A stretch of 33,388 nucleotides of DNA from Lachnospiraceae bacterium. Lineage in GTDB: Bacteria; Bacillota; Clostridia; Lachnospirales; Lachnospiraceae. The notes beneath the pieces were generated by a model. The model ran no database searches, was not told where the DNA came from, and saw only the letters and a list, made by a program, of their open reading frames with translations. The stretch covers positions 40,081 to 73,468 of the forward strand of contig JAUNOF010000002.1 of NCBI GenBank assembly GCA_030537215.1, written 5' to 3'. Each line of letters opens with the position of its first letter. The stretch's first letter is position 1. Shown in pieces: positions 1-7,115 of the stretch. The translations under genes and the position numbers were made by a program.

Positions 1-112
1 CGGGTATGTTCACTCAACTAAACTCAGCTGTCGCCTTCGGCTCGGCTTCGTTAAGGTTCGTGAACGACTTTCGCACTAAACTCGTGAAACACCTCGTTAA
101 GTGCTCAATGCG
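1..112. repeat. Intergenic repeat-like, hairpin-rich stretch after grpE
   Basis: This non-coding stretch follows the grpE stop and continues out of the window. It can fold: GTTCAC at 8-13 pairs with GTGAAC at 60-65, enclosing GC-rich segments built from CGCCTTCGGCTCGGC-type sequence. ACTAAACTC recurs, at 17-25 and again near 76-84. The composition differs from the flanking coding DNA and resembles clostridial intergenic repeat elements, but only one copy lies in this window, so repeat status is inferred. It could instead be part of a processing or attenuation structure between grpE and the expected dnaK. Confidence 0.35.
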
Positions 113-829
113 TCAATTCGCAACCTGTACCATGCTGTGGCGAACCACGCTGTCACGGTACATATAGCCCTTTTGAAGCTCCATGGATACCACATTTTCA
201 CCGAAATTCTCATCATCAATATGCATCACTGCATTGTGGAAATTCGGGTTAAATTCCTTTCCTACCGCCTCGATGGGGGTAACGCCTATATCCTCCAGGG
301 TCTTTACAAACTGCTTGTAGATCTTTTCCATTCCTTCTGCAAATGGGCTTCCCTTTGCATCCTCTGGAATGGCGGCCAGGCCTCGCTCAAAGTTATCTAC
401 CACCGGAAGGATCTTCTCGATGATATCCTTAGCTCCCACCTCATACATGGCGGCTTTTTCCTTATCGGTGCGCTTTCTGTAGTTGTCAAACTCTGCCATG
501 GACCGGCGCAGGCGGTCAGTCAGATCTTCAATCTTCTCATCCTTCGGATCCTTCTTGTCTTTCTTTCGGAAGAATCCTTTCTTTTCCTTTCCCTGACCAT
601 CTGCAGCTTCCGCTCCTGCCGGGTCCTCTTCTGCGTCCCCGCCTGGGTTTCCGTCTGCGTTCTCAGCATCTGCCTGGGCGGCATCGGCTGCTTCTGCTGC
701 AGCACCTGCCTGGCTGTCTGCCTGAGAGGCAGCTGCATCTCTTTTTTCCTGGCTGTCTGCTCCTGCCGCAGGTTCTCCCTGGCATTCTGCTTCTGCCGTC
801 TGCTGGTTGTTCTTTATTGTTTCTTCCAC
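113..829 (-). CDS. grpE: Nucleotide exchange factor GrpE
   Basis: GrpE is the ADP-release factor of the DnaK chaperone cycle and acts in the cytoplasm as a dimer. The C-terminal half matches the family: a coiled coil from about residue 100 (KIEDLTDRLRRSMAEFDNYRKRT) followed by the conserved stretch ILPVVDNFERGL and a beta domain ending in VVRHSMVQVA. The first 95 or so residues are Ala, Glu, Asp and Gln rich and look disordered, which is long for the family (238 aa here). I chose the GTG at 829 because an AAAGGTG ribosome site lies 6 bases ahead; the GTG at 838 overlaps that site. It follows hrcA by 17 bases, in the usual hrcA-grpE-dnaK order. Confidence 0.96.
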   Translation of the reverse strand: MEETIKNNQQTAEAECQGEPAAGADSQEKRDAAASQADSQAGAAAEAADAAQADAENADGNPGGDAEEDPAGAEAADGQGKEKKGFFRKKDKKDPKDEKIEDLTDRLRRSMAEFDNYRKRTDKEKAAMYEVGAKDIIEKILPVVDNFERGLAAIPEDAKGSPFAEGMEKIYKQFVKTLEDIGVTPIEAVGKEFNPNFHNAVMHIDDENFGENVVSMELQKGYMYRDSVVRHSMVQVAN

Positions 830-846
830 TTTAATCACCTTTCATT

Positions 847-1902
847 CTAACTTCCATCGCCTTCCGGCGGTTTATTAAAGGCTAAGTCAAGCTGACTCAT
901 CACATTCCTCAGAGTACCTACCACTTTATCGTAATCCATTCGCTTCGGTCCTACAATGCCGATGGTGCCGCGCAGCCCTTCGCCTAATACGTAATTGGCA
1001 GTCACCACGCTGCAGTCCTTCATAGACTGTACCGGCATCTCATCTCCGATGTAAACCTGGATTCCGGTACCGGCATCCTTCTCAGATGAATTTACATCAG
1101 CGATCAGCTCCTGGAGCATATCCTTCTGCTCGAAGGTGCTCAAAAGCCTGCTTGCCTTCTCTCCGTCACTTAGCTCCGGATACTTGAAGATGTTGGTCGC
1201 GCCGCTGGTGTAGATCGGAAGATCCTCCGCATCTGCCCTGACGGCTTCTGCAATCTGGTCCAGAACCGACTCCACAACCATGCTGTGGATCCCGGCCTGC
1301 TCCTTCAGTTTGGAAATTACACTTAAATTAATGCCCTCAATGGTCAATCCGTTTAATGTACTGTTCAGCAGAATATTCAGATTCAGGATATCCTCATCCC
1401 GCAAAGACTCCTTCAGCGGAATCATGCTGTTCTTAATAATGTTGCCCTCCATCACCAGCACCAGAAGAAGCTTCTCTGCGTCCACCTTAGAAAGCTGGAT
1501 AAACTTCAGCTTATTCTGATGATACTGAGGGCCGCTGATCAATGCGGCATAATTGGTATTAGATGCAAGCATCTGCACTAAACGTTTCAGTACCAACTCC
1601 AGACGGTCCACCCGCTGGAACATTACCTCCTGTACCTGATTGATCTCCTGATCCTTCTCTTCCATCAGCTGATCTACATAAAACCGATAGCCCTTATCTG
1701 ATGGAATCCGGCCTGCTGAGGTGTGGGGCTGGATAATATATCCCATCTCCTCCAGATCCGACATCTCATTCCGGATGGTTGCTGAACTTAATTTTAAATC
1801 GGAATATTTGGAAATGGTCCTGGAACCAACCGGCTCTCCGGTTTCCAAATAGGTCTTGATGATCGCCTTTAATATGGTAACCTTCCTTCCGTCTAACTCC
1901 AT
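847..1902 (-). CDS. hrcA: Heat-inducible transcription repressor HrcA
   Basis: HrcA is the repressor of class I heat-shock genes; it binds CIRCE operators and is stabilised by GroEL. The N-terminal winged helix is clear (GRKVTILKAIIKTYLETGEP, then GSRTISKYSDLKLSSATIRNEMSDLEEMG), followed by the HrcA sensor domain to about residue 345. The start at 1902 (MELDGRK) has an AAAGGCGGG ribosome site; a GTG at 1923 in the same frame would place the start ahead of that site. At 351 aa the length is normal. A sigma-A promoter and a CIRCE lie upstream, so the gene is very likely autoregulated. It is the first gene of the hrcA-grpE operon; hemW, its usual upstream neighbour, is 10 kb away. Confidence 0.97.
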   Translation of the reverse strand: MELDGRKVTILKAIIKTYLETGEPVGSRTISKYSDLKLSSATIRNEMSDLEEMGYIIQPHTSAGRIPSDKGYRFYVDQLMEEKDQEINQVQEVMFQRVDRLELVLKRLVQMLASNTNYAALISGPQYHQNKLKFIQLSKVDAEKLLLVLVMEGNIIKNSMIPLKESLRDEDILNLNILLNSTLNGLTIEGINLSVISKLKEQAGIHSMVVESVLDQIAEAVRADAEDLPIYTSGATNIFKYPELSDGEKASRLLSTFEQKDMLQELIADVNSSEKDAGTGIQVYIGDEMPVQSMKDCSVVTANYVLGEGLRGTIGIVGPKRMDYDKVVGTLRNVMSQLDLAFNKPPEGDGS

Positions 1903-2031
1903 GCCATCCCGCCTTTCTGTCACAGTTAGCTGCTTCGCATCCGTTTTATTTGTCCCGCTGCTGTCACAGCTTTCCTTTGACTGCTCTGCTGCTTTCCTTT
2001 TACTGCTTGTGATCTAACTTGTTTTTGTTTG

Positions 2032-2058
2032 TTAGCACTCAACGATATCGAGTGCTAA
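2032..2058 (-). promoter_or_regulatory. CIRCE operator (HrcA binding site)
   Basis: A perfect inverted repeat TTAGCACTC, nine bases, GAGTGCTAA matches the CIRCE consensus exactly. It lies just downstream of the hrcA -10 box, where bound HrcA would block transcription of hrcA-grpE. Confidence 0.97.
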
Positions 2059-2072
2059 TTTCTACATAAGTT

Positions 2073-2101
2073 AATATATTACAATCCATATTATTTGTCA
2101 A
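2073..2101 (-). promoter_or_regulatory. Sigma-A promoter of hrcA-grpE
   Basis: On the minus strand, TTGACA (2096-2101) is separated by 17 bases from TATATT (2073-2078). The start point would be near 2066, just ahead of CIRCE. The leader to the hrcA start is about 165 bases. Confidence 0.85.
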
Positions 2102-2184
2102 TACCATTTTTAAAAAAGTTGTTTTTTTGCGGAAATTATACCAGAATCGGGAAACCAGAAATTTGGGGAACAACGCCTTTTTTC

Positions 2185-2218
2185 TTGACATTTAACATTT
2201 TTGTAATATAATAGTAAA
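2185..2218 (+). promoter_or_regulatory. Promoter of first 3D-domain gene with WalR-box-like repeat
   Basis: TTGACA (2185-2190), 16 bases, then TATAAT (2207-2212). Overlapping the -10 is TGTAAT-N5-AGTAAA (2202-2218), one mismatch from the WalR/YycF box TGTWAH-N5-TGTWAH. Further TGTAAT half-sites lie at 2233-2238 and 2254-2259 in the roughly 120-base leader. The promoter is convincing; WalR binding is inferred. Confidence 0.65.
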
Positions 2219-2339
2219 TGTGCTACAACAATTGTAATATTAATCTGCGTTTTTGTAATATTTTGTCATAAGAGTTCTGGTTTTCTCTTCTATTTTATAA
2301 TAACCATATGATAACAAATTGCTGTGAGGTACTATAATT

Positions 2340-3122
2340 ATGAAGAAACATGGTTTAAAGACCTGCAAAACACTCCTTTTTTCCTTTGCTGCCGCCCTGT
2401 CTTTCTCATTTCCCGCCGCGGCTGCCAGCATTCGAGGTGCGATTACAGATGTGGATTCCCAGACCATCTGCGGCTGGGCATGGAATAAGGAAGATACCAA
2501 TGATGTTCAGGAAGTAGAGGTACATATCTGCCAGGCTGGCAATCCTGAGCCCATTAAATACCTTCACGTTACTGCTGATGATTATCGAGAGGATCTGGTT
2601 TCGGAATTAAAGGATGGATGGCACGGCTTTTCTGTAACCGTGGATTGGTCCCAATTAAAGGGAAGCGACTTTAAAGTGAAAGCTTATGCAATAAAGGATG
2701 GTAAGTATTATACCTTGGGAGATACCATCAGCTACAGGAAAGCCTCCGGTACCGCATCCTCCGATTCTGCTTCTGCCGGGAATTCTTCTTCCAAATCCGG
2801 CGGCTCGGGAAATTCAGCGCAGGCCTCCGGCACTGGAACCTCTCTTGGCATCTTTACAACCAGCGGCTATTGCGGCTGTGAACAATGCAGCAGTGAATTC
2901 GGCCTTACCTATTCCGGCACCGTTCCTCAGGCCGGACATACCATTGCTGCCGATCTAAGTCTCCTTCCCATCGGAACTAAGGTTCGCATTGGCGACACTG
3001 TCTATACGGTAGAGGATACGGGATCCAGCATTATCGGAAAGTGGATCGATATCTATTATGATGAACACCAATCGGCTGACTCCCATGGATTGAAGGAACA
3101 GGAAGTGTTTCTTGTGGAGTAA
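2340..3122 (+). CDS. Secreted 3D-domain cell-wall protein (copy 1)
   Basis: A signal peptide (residues 1-29, ending PAAAAS) is followed by an all-beta-looking module (about 30-133) with the motif ICGWAWNKE, a Ser/Gly/Ala linker (about 135-168) and a C-terminal 3D domain (about 169-260). The 3D domain is a small double-psi barrel found in lytic-transglycosylase-like and Rpf/YocH-type wall proteins. The three Asp landmarks are visible in AADLSLLPIGT, VEDTGSS and WIDIYYDEH, with a Cys cluster YCGCEQC ahead. The likely role is peptidoglycan remodelling outside the membrane; activity is not proven by sequence. The gene is monocistronic, with its own promoter and terminator. The start has GAGGT upstream. 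A paralogue follows at 3623. Confidence 0.88.
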   Translation: MKKHGLKTCKTLLFSFAAALSFSFPAAAASIRGAITDVDSQTICGWAWNKEDTNDVQEVEVHICQAGNPEPIKYLHVTADDYREDLVSELKDGWHGFSVTVDWSQLKGSDFKVKAYAIKDGKYYTLGDTISYRKASGTASSDSASAGNSSSKSGGSGNSAQASGTGTSLGIFTTSGYCGCEQCSSEFGLTYSGTVPQAGHTIAADLSLLPIGTKVRIGDTVYTVEDTGSSIIGKWIDIYYDEHQSADSHGLKEQEVFLVE

Positions 3123-3161
3123 GGTACCCAATAAATATAGAAGAAACATCATATCATCTAA

Positions 3162-3210
3162 CCAAAAACTGCCTCATCCCAAAGAAATCTGGCAGTTTTT
3201 GGTTTTTCTT
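3162..3210 (+). terminator. Rho-independent terminator of first 3D gene
   Basis: A perfect 12-bp stem, CCAAAAACTGCC (3162-3173) with GGCAGTTTTTGG (3191-3202), is followed by a T-rich run. It ends transcription 40 bases after the stop codon. Confidence 0.92.
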
Positions 3211-3425
3211 TCCACAAATTCTACAAACCTCTCTCTTTCATTTGATTCTCCACCAGGATATCTCCGTTTTTTTCACCCTCACAATCCTTCATCCTGTGCA
3301 ATCTCCAACGCAAATTTCTTTTAAATTCTACTTCTTTTGTAACAATCTTCCAGATATGATTATTTTTTCGTCCATTATCGCCTTGATCTTCCTCTCCAGC
3401 CATGTAAGTGCTTTCCTGAAATAAC
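3211..3425. other. AT-rich intergenic stretch, no gene recognised
   Basis: Between the terminator of the first 3D gene and the promoter of the second there is no convincing gene. Short open frames exist on both strands but have no ribosome site and no recognisable family. One minus-strand reading gives a helical-looking stretch (ALTWLERKIKAIMDEK) near 3350-3420 that could be a gene remnant, but I cannot name it. Confidence 0.5.
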
Positions 3426-3488
3426 TTGACAAACTGAAAAAAAGGAGTAAAATAAGCAATTGCAGTGATTTATTACGAAAGTATTACA
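3426..3488 (+). promoter_or_regulatory. Promoter and WalR-box-like repeat of second 3D gene
   Basis: TTGACA (3426-3431), 16 bases, TAAAAT (3448-3453). Downstream, 3472-3488 read on the minus strand is TGTAAT-N5-CGTAAT, 11 of 12 matches to the WalR/YycF box. An AT-rich leader of roughly 160 bases precedes the start. The layout mirrors that of the first 3D gene. Confidence 0.6.
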
Positions 3489-3622
3489 TATTTTTATTTT
3501 GTATTAAATTTTATTTGCTGTTTTATATCGATTCCATTTAATTTCTACGCTAGATCAGCAGAGGTGCTAGTGAACTGGTATTCCATGTAAAGCAGCTGCA
3601 CAAAAAGAGAGGTTAACATCAT

Positions 3623-4321
3623 ATGAAAACAACTTGTTTCAAGAAATCCCTGATAAATATTTTATTTACCGCAGCATTTGTGCTGACCGGCAGCATAACT
3701 GCCATGGCAGCTCAGGTTCACGGCAATGTGGATGAGATCTGTGACGATTCCATTTCCGGCTGGGCCTGGAATGCCGACGCGCCGGAAGAATCTCTTACTG
3801 TTGCCATTACCATTTCTGACAGCGCCGGAACCGTGTTGGAAACCCTTACCGCTTCAGCCGACATTCAGAGAAACGATGTGGCAGCCTGCGGCTACGGAAG
3901 CGGCGCCTGCGGCTTTTTCGTTCCGGTAAAGTGGTCAGAGCTGCCGGACGGCACCTACACGGTTCATGTGACAGCAGCCGACCAGGTGATCGGCGGAGAC
4001 CGGCAGTACTGCAAGGGCCAGCCTCAGATGCGCTCCTTAGGCATCTTTAAAACTACCGGCTATTGTCCATGCTATTCCTGTTCCGAGGGCTGGGGACGCC
4101 GCACCAGCACGGGAGCCATCGCCAGCGCGAATCATACCATTGCAGTTGATCCGCGAGTGATCCCTTATGGAACAAAGGTTATGATCAACGGCGTCATCTA
4201 CACAGCAGAGGATAAGGGCGGCGGCGTTAAGGGCAACCATATTGATATCTTCTACAATACCCATGGTGAGACCCGTATCCAGGGTACCCAGTACGCTGAG
4301 GTGTTTGTGGTGGAAGCATAA
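3623..4321 (+). CDS. Secreted 3D-domain cell-wall protein (copy 2)
   Basis: This is a paralogue of the protein at 2340 with the same layout: signal peptide (1-29, ending AMAA), a beta module containing ISGWAWNAD (30-130) and a C-terminal 3D domain (about 137-232). It lacks the Ser/Gly linker of copy 1, so the domains are almost adjacent. The 3D landmarks are GYCPCYSCSEGW, AVDPRVIPYGT, AEDKGGG and HIDIFYNTH, and fit the family better than copy 1. The expected role is wall binding or peptidoglycan cleavage outside the cell. The start follows an AGAGAGG ribosome site. It has its own promoter; I see no strong terminator directly after it, only an ATCAGGA/TCCTGAT hairpin near 4342-4378 without a T run. 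An istB remnant begins 2 bases after the stop. Confidence 0.88.
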   Translation: MKTTCFKKSLINILFTAAFVLTGSITAMAAQVHGNVDEICDDSISGWAWNADAPEESLTVAITISDSAGTVLETLTASADIQRNDVAACGYGSGACGFFVPVKWSELPDGTYTVHVTAADQVIGGDRQYCKGQPQMRSLGIFKTTGYCPCYSCSEGWGRRTSTGAIASANHTIAVDPRVIPYGTKVMINGVIYTAEDKGGGVKGNHIDIFYNTHGETRIQGTQYAEVFVVEA

Positions 4322-4322
4322 C

Positions 4323-4506
4323 TTCGAAGCCCTTGTTTGAGATCAGGATGATCGAACTCTGTTCGTAAAGTCCTGATATGAGATGGAAAAATAAACTGGT
4401 CTCTTTATGGTCGATCGGAAGATAGCTGATCTCTTCTTTCTTCAACAGTTGGATCAGTCCTGCCATAGTCACAAAATATCAAGATGGCAGAAAGCGCAAG
4501 ACCGAT
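4323..4506 (-). pseudogene. IstB-like ATPase remnant (IS21 family)
   Basis: Minus-strand translation of 4323-4472 gives VTMAGLIQLLKKE, EISYLPIDHKE, LFFHLISGLYEQ and SIILISNKGFE. These match in order the IstB region around Walker B (DEIGYLPLD), LFFQLISxRYE and TSNKxF. Slightly upstream, in another frame, IGLALSAI resembles the stretch just after the IstB Walker A. The P-loop and the C-terminal third are missing, a segment between LLKKE and EISYLP is deleted, and the frame is broken. No istA and no terminal inverted repeats are visible. It is a scar of an IS21-type element, placed exactly between the 3D gene and the importer cassette. Confidence 0.68.
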
Positions 4507-4521
4507 AAATGAAGAATAGAA

Positions 4522-4574
4522 AAAAAGCCACAGTCAGCCCTCTTTTGTTATGGGGTGTTCTGACGTGGCTTTTT
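4522..4574 (-). terminator. Terminator of the AraC regulator gene (bidirectional)
   Basis: AAAAAGCCAC-A-GTCAG (4522-4537) pairs with CTGAC-GTGGC-TTTTT (4560-4574), with one bulged A. A-rich and T-rich tracts flank the stem on both sides, so it can work in both directions. It lies 16 bases beyond the AraC stop. Confidence 0.85.
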
Positions 4575-4589
4575 GTATTCAATAGAATT

Positions 4590-5564
4590 TTAGTTTTTCT
4601 CCAGATACTTTGTGCGCCGATATTCCAGTGGTGATAATCCAAATCGCTTTTTGAATACAGCAGCAAACTTGCCCTGATTGGAATAGCCGACCTGTTCCGA
4701 AATCTCAGAGATAGGACGTTTTGTGCCAGAAAGAAGTTTAGCAGCTTCAAGTAAGCGGGTTTCTCTTAACCAGGTGGAAATGTTCTGTCCATATACACCA
4801 CGGAAGTAATTTTTGAGACTGGTTTCGCTGACGGAAAAGCGTTCTGCAATCTGACGCACAGGGATGTGCTGGCGGAGATCATCCGAAAGAATTTTTGCTG
4901 CTCTTTTGGCAATCTCTACCTGCGTTTCCGTGTAAAAGCCACAGGTTTTTGAAGGCCGTATTTCCATGTTAAGGAGCCGGTAAAGAAGTTCAAGCGTATA
5001 AATTTGCAGATAAAAAGCAGACGGCCTTTCAGAGAGCTGCCAGATTTTTTGAAAGATGGTTTCCAGTTCGTTGTCTGTTTCACTTATGTAGGTTTTATGT
5101 TTCTCACAATAGTCTTTTTCTAATTTTGTTAAGTCAAGGGAAAAGGACTTCAGAAGATCACCGCAGGATTGCAAAAGAAGCGGCAGGTCAAAGTATATCT
5201 TAATCCCTCGATACTGCCCCGTAGGGAAGATGTATTCTTTCTGTGCCGTCTGCTCACTGATGCACAAATCATTTTCTTTCAGGTAAATGTATGATCCGTC
5301 ATCCAAAAGTAATTCACTTCTGCCGGAAACGCAATAATTGATCAGCAGAGGCTTCAAGTCGGAATTTGCGTCGGATTCAGGCCAGACAGTAGCGTTCACA
5401 AAAATAAAAGCAACCGTCAGACCTGGAAAAAGTGTATAGAATGTCATGCGCCCTTTCCCGTTTACCTGGCCTAGAAGCAATTCGCTGCTGTTTGGGCCAT
5501 TTCTTAAAGTTACCCCTGAAATAGAATTGCTGTTTTCCAATATGCTGTATATCATATCACGCAA
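4590..5564 (-). CDS. AraC-family transcriptional regulator of the importer cassette
   Basis: The C-terminal 100 residues form a standard AraC double helix-turn-helix (VRQIAERFSVSETSLKNYFRGVYG, then RPISEISEQVGYSNQGKFAAVFKKRFGLSPLEYR). The N-terminal part is a beta-rich sensor region, as in YbtA- and PchR-like regulators next to siderophore transporters. I place the start at a TTG (5564) because GGGGCGG lies 7 bases upstream and because the promoter -10 box at 5614-5619 rules out the longer frame reaching 5642; an ATG at 5555 is the alternative. The gene is divergent from the ECF/ABC operon and probably activates it, perhaps on sensing the imported ligand. No ligand can be named from the sequence. 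Confidence 0.9.
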   Translation of the reverse strand: MRDMIYSILENSNSISGVTLRNGPNSSELLLGQVNGKGRMTFYTLFPGLTVAFIFVNATVWPESDANSDLKPLLINYCVSGRSELLLDDGSYIYLKENDLCISEQTAQKEYIFPTGQYRGIKIYFDLPLLLQSCGDLLKSFSLDLTKLEKDYCEKHKTYISETDNELETIFQKIWQLSERPSAFYLQIYTLELLYRLLNMEIRPSKTCGFYTETQVEIAKRAAKILSDDLRQHIPVRQIAERFSVSETSLKNYFRGVYGQNISTWLRETRLLEAAKLLSGTKRPISEISEQVGYSNQGKFAAVFKKRFGLSPLEYRRTKYLEKN

Positions 5565-5613
5565 CTGTGTTCCGCCCCTTTCGTTCTGCTGCCGCCTAAA
5601 ATTCATAAAAACT

Positions 5614-5642
5614 ATTATACACGCACTTTGGGGGCCGGTCAA
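5614..5642 (-). promoter_or_regulatory. Promoter of the AraC regulator gene
   Basis: On the minus strand, TTGACC (5637-5642), 17 bases, TATAAT (5614-5619): a near-consensus sigma-A promoter. It sets the RNA start near 5607, hence a short leader to the TTG start at 5564. Confidence 0.82.
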
Positions 5643-5694
5643 TCCAATGTCCAGACAGGCGGGAAAATTCCTTGCTATTTGGGCTTAAAATGTC

Positions 5695-5756
5695 GATATG
5701 TGCATAGAAGCTGTGTCTGATGTGTGCTACTATTATTGTTAGTTAGCTGAGTCTAA
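5695..5756 (+). promoter_or_regulatory. Importer operon promoter with AraC- and DtxR-type candidate sites
   Basis: An extended -10, TG-C-TACTAT (5725-5733), has no good -35, as expected for an activator-dependent promoter. Two direct repeats GATATGTGC (5695-5703) and GATGTGTGC (5719-5727) lie 24 bases apart just upstream and are candidate AraC sites. Just downstream, 5739-5756 reads TTAG-TTAGCTGAGT-CTAA, close to the DtxR/IdeR box TTAGGTTAGCCTAACCTAA if one base is gapped. Binding by either regulator is inference. Confidence 0.5.
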
Positions 5757-5790
5757 TCAACAGAAAGCAATCATGTTAGGAGGTTTCGCA

Positions 5791-6372
5791 ATGAACAACA
5801 AATTGCAAGGAAAGGACTTAATCAACATCGGTATTTTCACGGCGATCTATTTCATCGTTATCTTCGCGGCGGCATCCATCGGTTTTATCCCGGTATTCAT
5901 TCCGCTTATCAGCGTGATCGTCCCGCTGGTCGGAGGCATCCCGATGATGCTGTTCTTCTCCAAAATCAAGAAATTCGGTATGCTTACGATCTGCGGTCTG
6001 CTGCTTGGTATCATCATGCTGCTGGCTGGCATGGGCTACTGGTGCATCCCTACCGGCCTGATCTTCGGTCTGATTTCCGATTTTATGATGAAAGGCTGCG
6101 ATTACAAAGATGCGAAGCGTGAACTCCTGATCCACGGTGTCTTTTCTATGTGGGTGATCGGTGCGTTCATTCCCATCGTTGTAACAAGGGACACATATTA
6201 TCAAAGCCTGCTCTCCGGTTATGGGCAGGAGTACGCTGATACGCTTATGGCCTATATGCCGGACTGGATTTTGCCGGTGCTGTTAGCAGCAGCTTTCGCC
6301 AGCGGTCTTGTGGGTGGCCTGATTGGACGGAAGATTTTCAAAAAGCACTTTGAACGGGCAGGAATTGTGTAA
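5791..6372 (+). CDS. ECF transporter S component, MptD/Trep_Strep type
   Basis: A 193-residue polytopic membrane protein with about five to six hydrophobic segments; the opening helix (LINIGIFTAIYFIVIFAAA) and overall pattern match the MptD-family (Trep_Strep) putative ECF substrate-binding proteins. S components confer ligand specificity and dock on a shared T/ATPase module. The ATG at 5791 is chosen because TAGGAGGT sits just before it; an ATG at 5773 would lie ahead of that site. Its stop overlaps the start of the T gene (TAATG). Family members often sit beside AraC regulators and YbtP/Q-like ABC pairs, as here, suggesting a metal-chelate or siderophore-related substrate, but the ligand is unknown. 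Confidence 0.85.
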   Translation: MNNKLQGKDLINIGIFTAIYFIVIFAAASIGFIPVFIPLISVIVPLVGGIPMMLFFSKIKKFGMLTICGLLLGIIMLLAGMGYWCIPTGLIFGLISDFMMKGCDYKDAKRELLIHGVFSMWVIGAFIPIVVTRDTYYQSLLSGYGQEYADTLMAYMPDWILPVLLAAAFASGLVGGLIGRKIFKKHFERAGIV

Positions 6373-7109
6373 TGAGCCGCGAACTCCTTGCAAGTCAGAA
6401 AAGTAACAGCGGAATACCATTAGACCCACGGACAAAACTGACATTGTTGCTTACCATAGCCGTTTTTATCCTGGGCGGCTCCTACGAAGGCATCATGCAG
6501 TATTATATCATTGTATTGGCCGCCATCCCGCTGCTGCTTTTACTGGCGGCAGGAAAAGGGAAAAGCGCAGTTCTTTACATACTGATTTTTGGAGGCAGCC
6601 TGTGCCTGGAAATGTTTGGATTATCCCGGCTGACTGGTGTTGCAAATTATATCGCGGTTGCCATCGTTGGTATTCTGCTGCGGTTTACCCCCAGCGTTGT
6701 CATGGGTTATTTTGTTGTTACCACAACGACTGTGAGTGAATTTGTGGCGGCTATGGAACGGATTCATCTCCCCCAGCAGATCACGATTCCTATGTCTGTG
6801 ATGTTTCGCTTTTTTCCTACGGTTGCAGAGGAATGGAGTGCGATTGGGGACGCCATGCGGATGCGTGGCGTCCGCTTTGGCGGAGGGAAAGCCGGCGCGA
6901 TTTTGGAATACCGCGTGGTTCCTATGATGATCTGCTCCGTAAAAATCGGAGAAGAACTTTCCGCTGCGGCGCTCACCAGGGGGTTAGGCGGGCCTGTCAA
7001 ACGGACAAACATCTGCAAGCTGGGATTTCATGTGCAGGACATTGTTTTTCTGCTCATTTGTATCGGTGCATTTGCAGCACAGATTTATGTGCTGGCCGCA
7101 AGGGGGTGA
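6372..7109 (+). CDS. ECF transporter T component (CbiQ/EcfT-like)
   Basis: The transmembrane coupling protein of an ECF importer, 245 aa, with several hydrophobic helices. It starts with the family landmark DPRTKLTLLLTI. The cytoplasmic coupling region carries the two Ala/Arg/Gly-type motifs that fit the ATPase grooves: DAMRMRGVRFGG (about residues 159-170) and AALTRGLGG (about 199-207). The start overlaps the S gene stop by one base and the stop is 6 bases before the ATPase gene, so S, T and A are surely co-transcribed and form one complex in the membrane. Confidence 0.9.
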   Translation: MSRELLASQKSNSGIPLDPRTKLTLLLTIAVFILGGSYEGIMQYYIIVLAAIPLLLLLAAGKGKSAVLYILIFGGSLCLEMFGLSRLTGVANYIAVAIVGILLRFTPSVVMGYFVVTTTTVSEFVAAMERIHLPQQITIPMSVMFRFFPTVAEEWSAIGDAMRMRGVRFGGGKAGAILEYRVVPMMICSVKIGEELSAAALTRGLGGPVKRTNICKLGFHVQDIVFLLICIGAFAAQIYVLAARG

Positions 7110-7115
7110 AGCAAA

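Noticed and set aside
101-850. Plus-strand open frame of 249 codons over grpE
   Set aside because: It is the reverse-strand shadow of grpE; the Cys/Leu/Phe-rich product comes from the Ala/Glu-rich GrpE N-terminus and there is no ribosome site.
3221-3424. Short open frames on both strands between the 3D genes
   Set aside because: No ribosome site, no recognisable family and AT-driven composition; recorded as intergenic.
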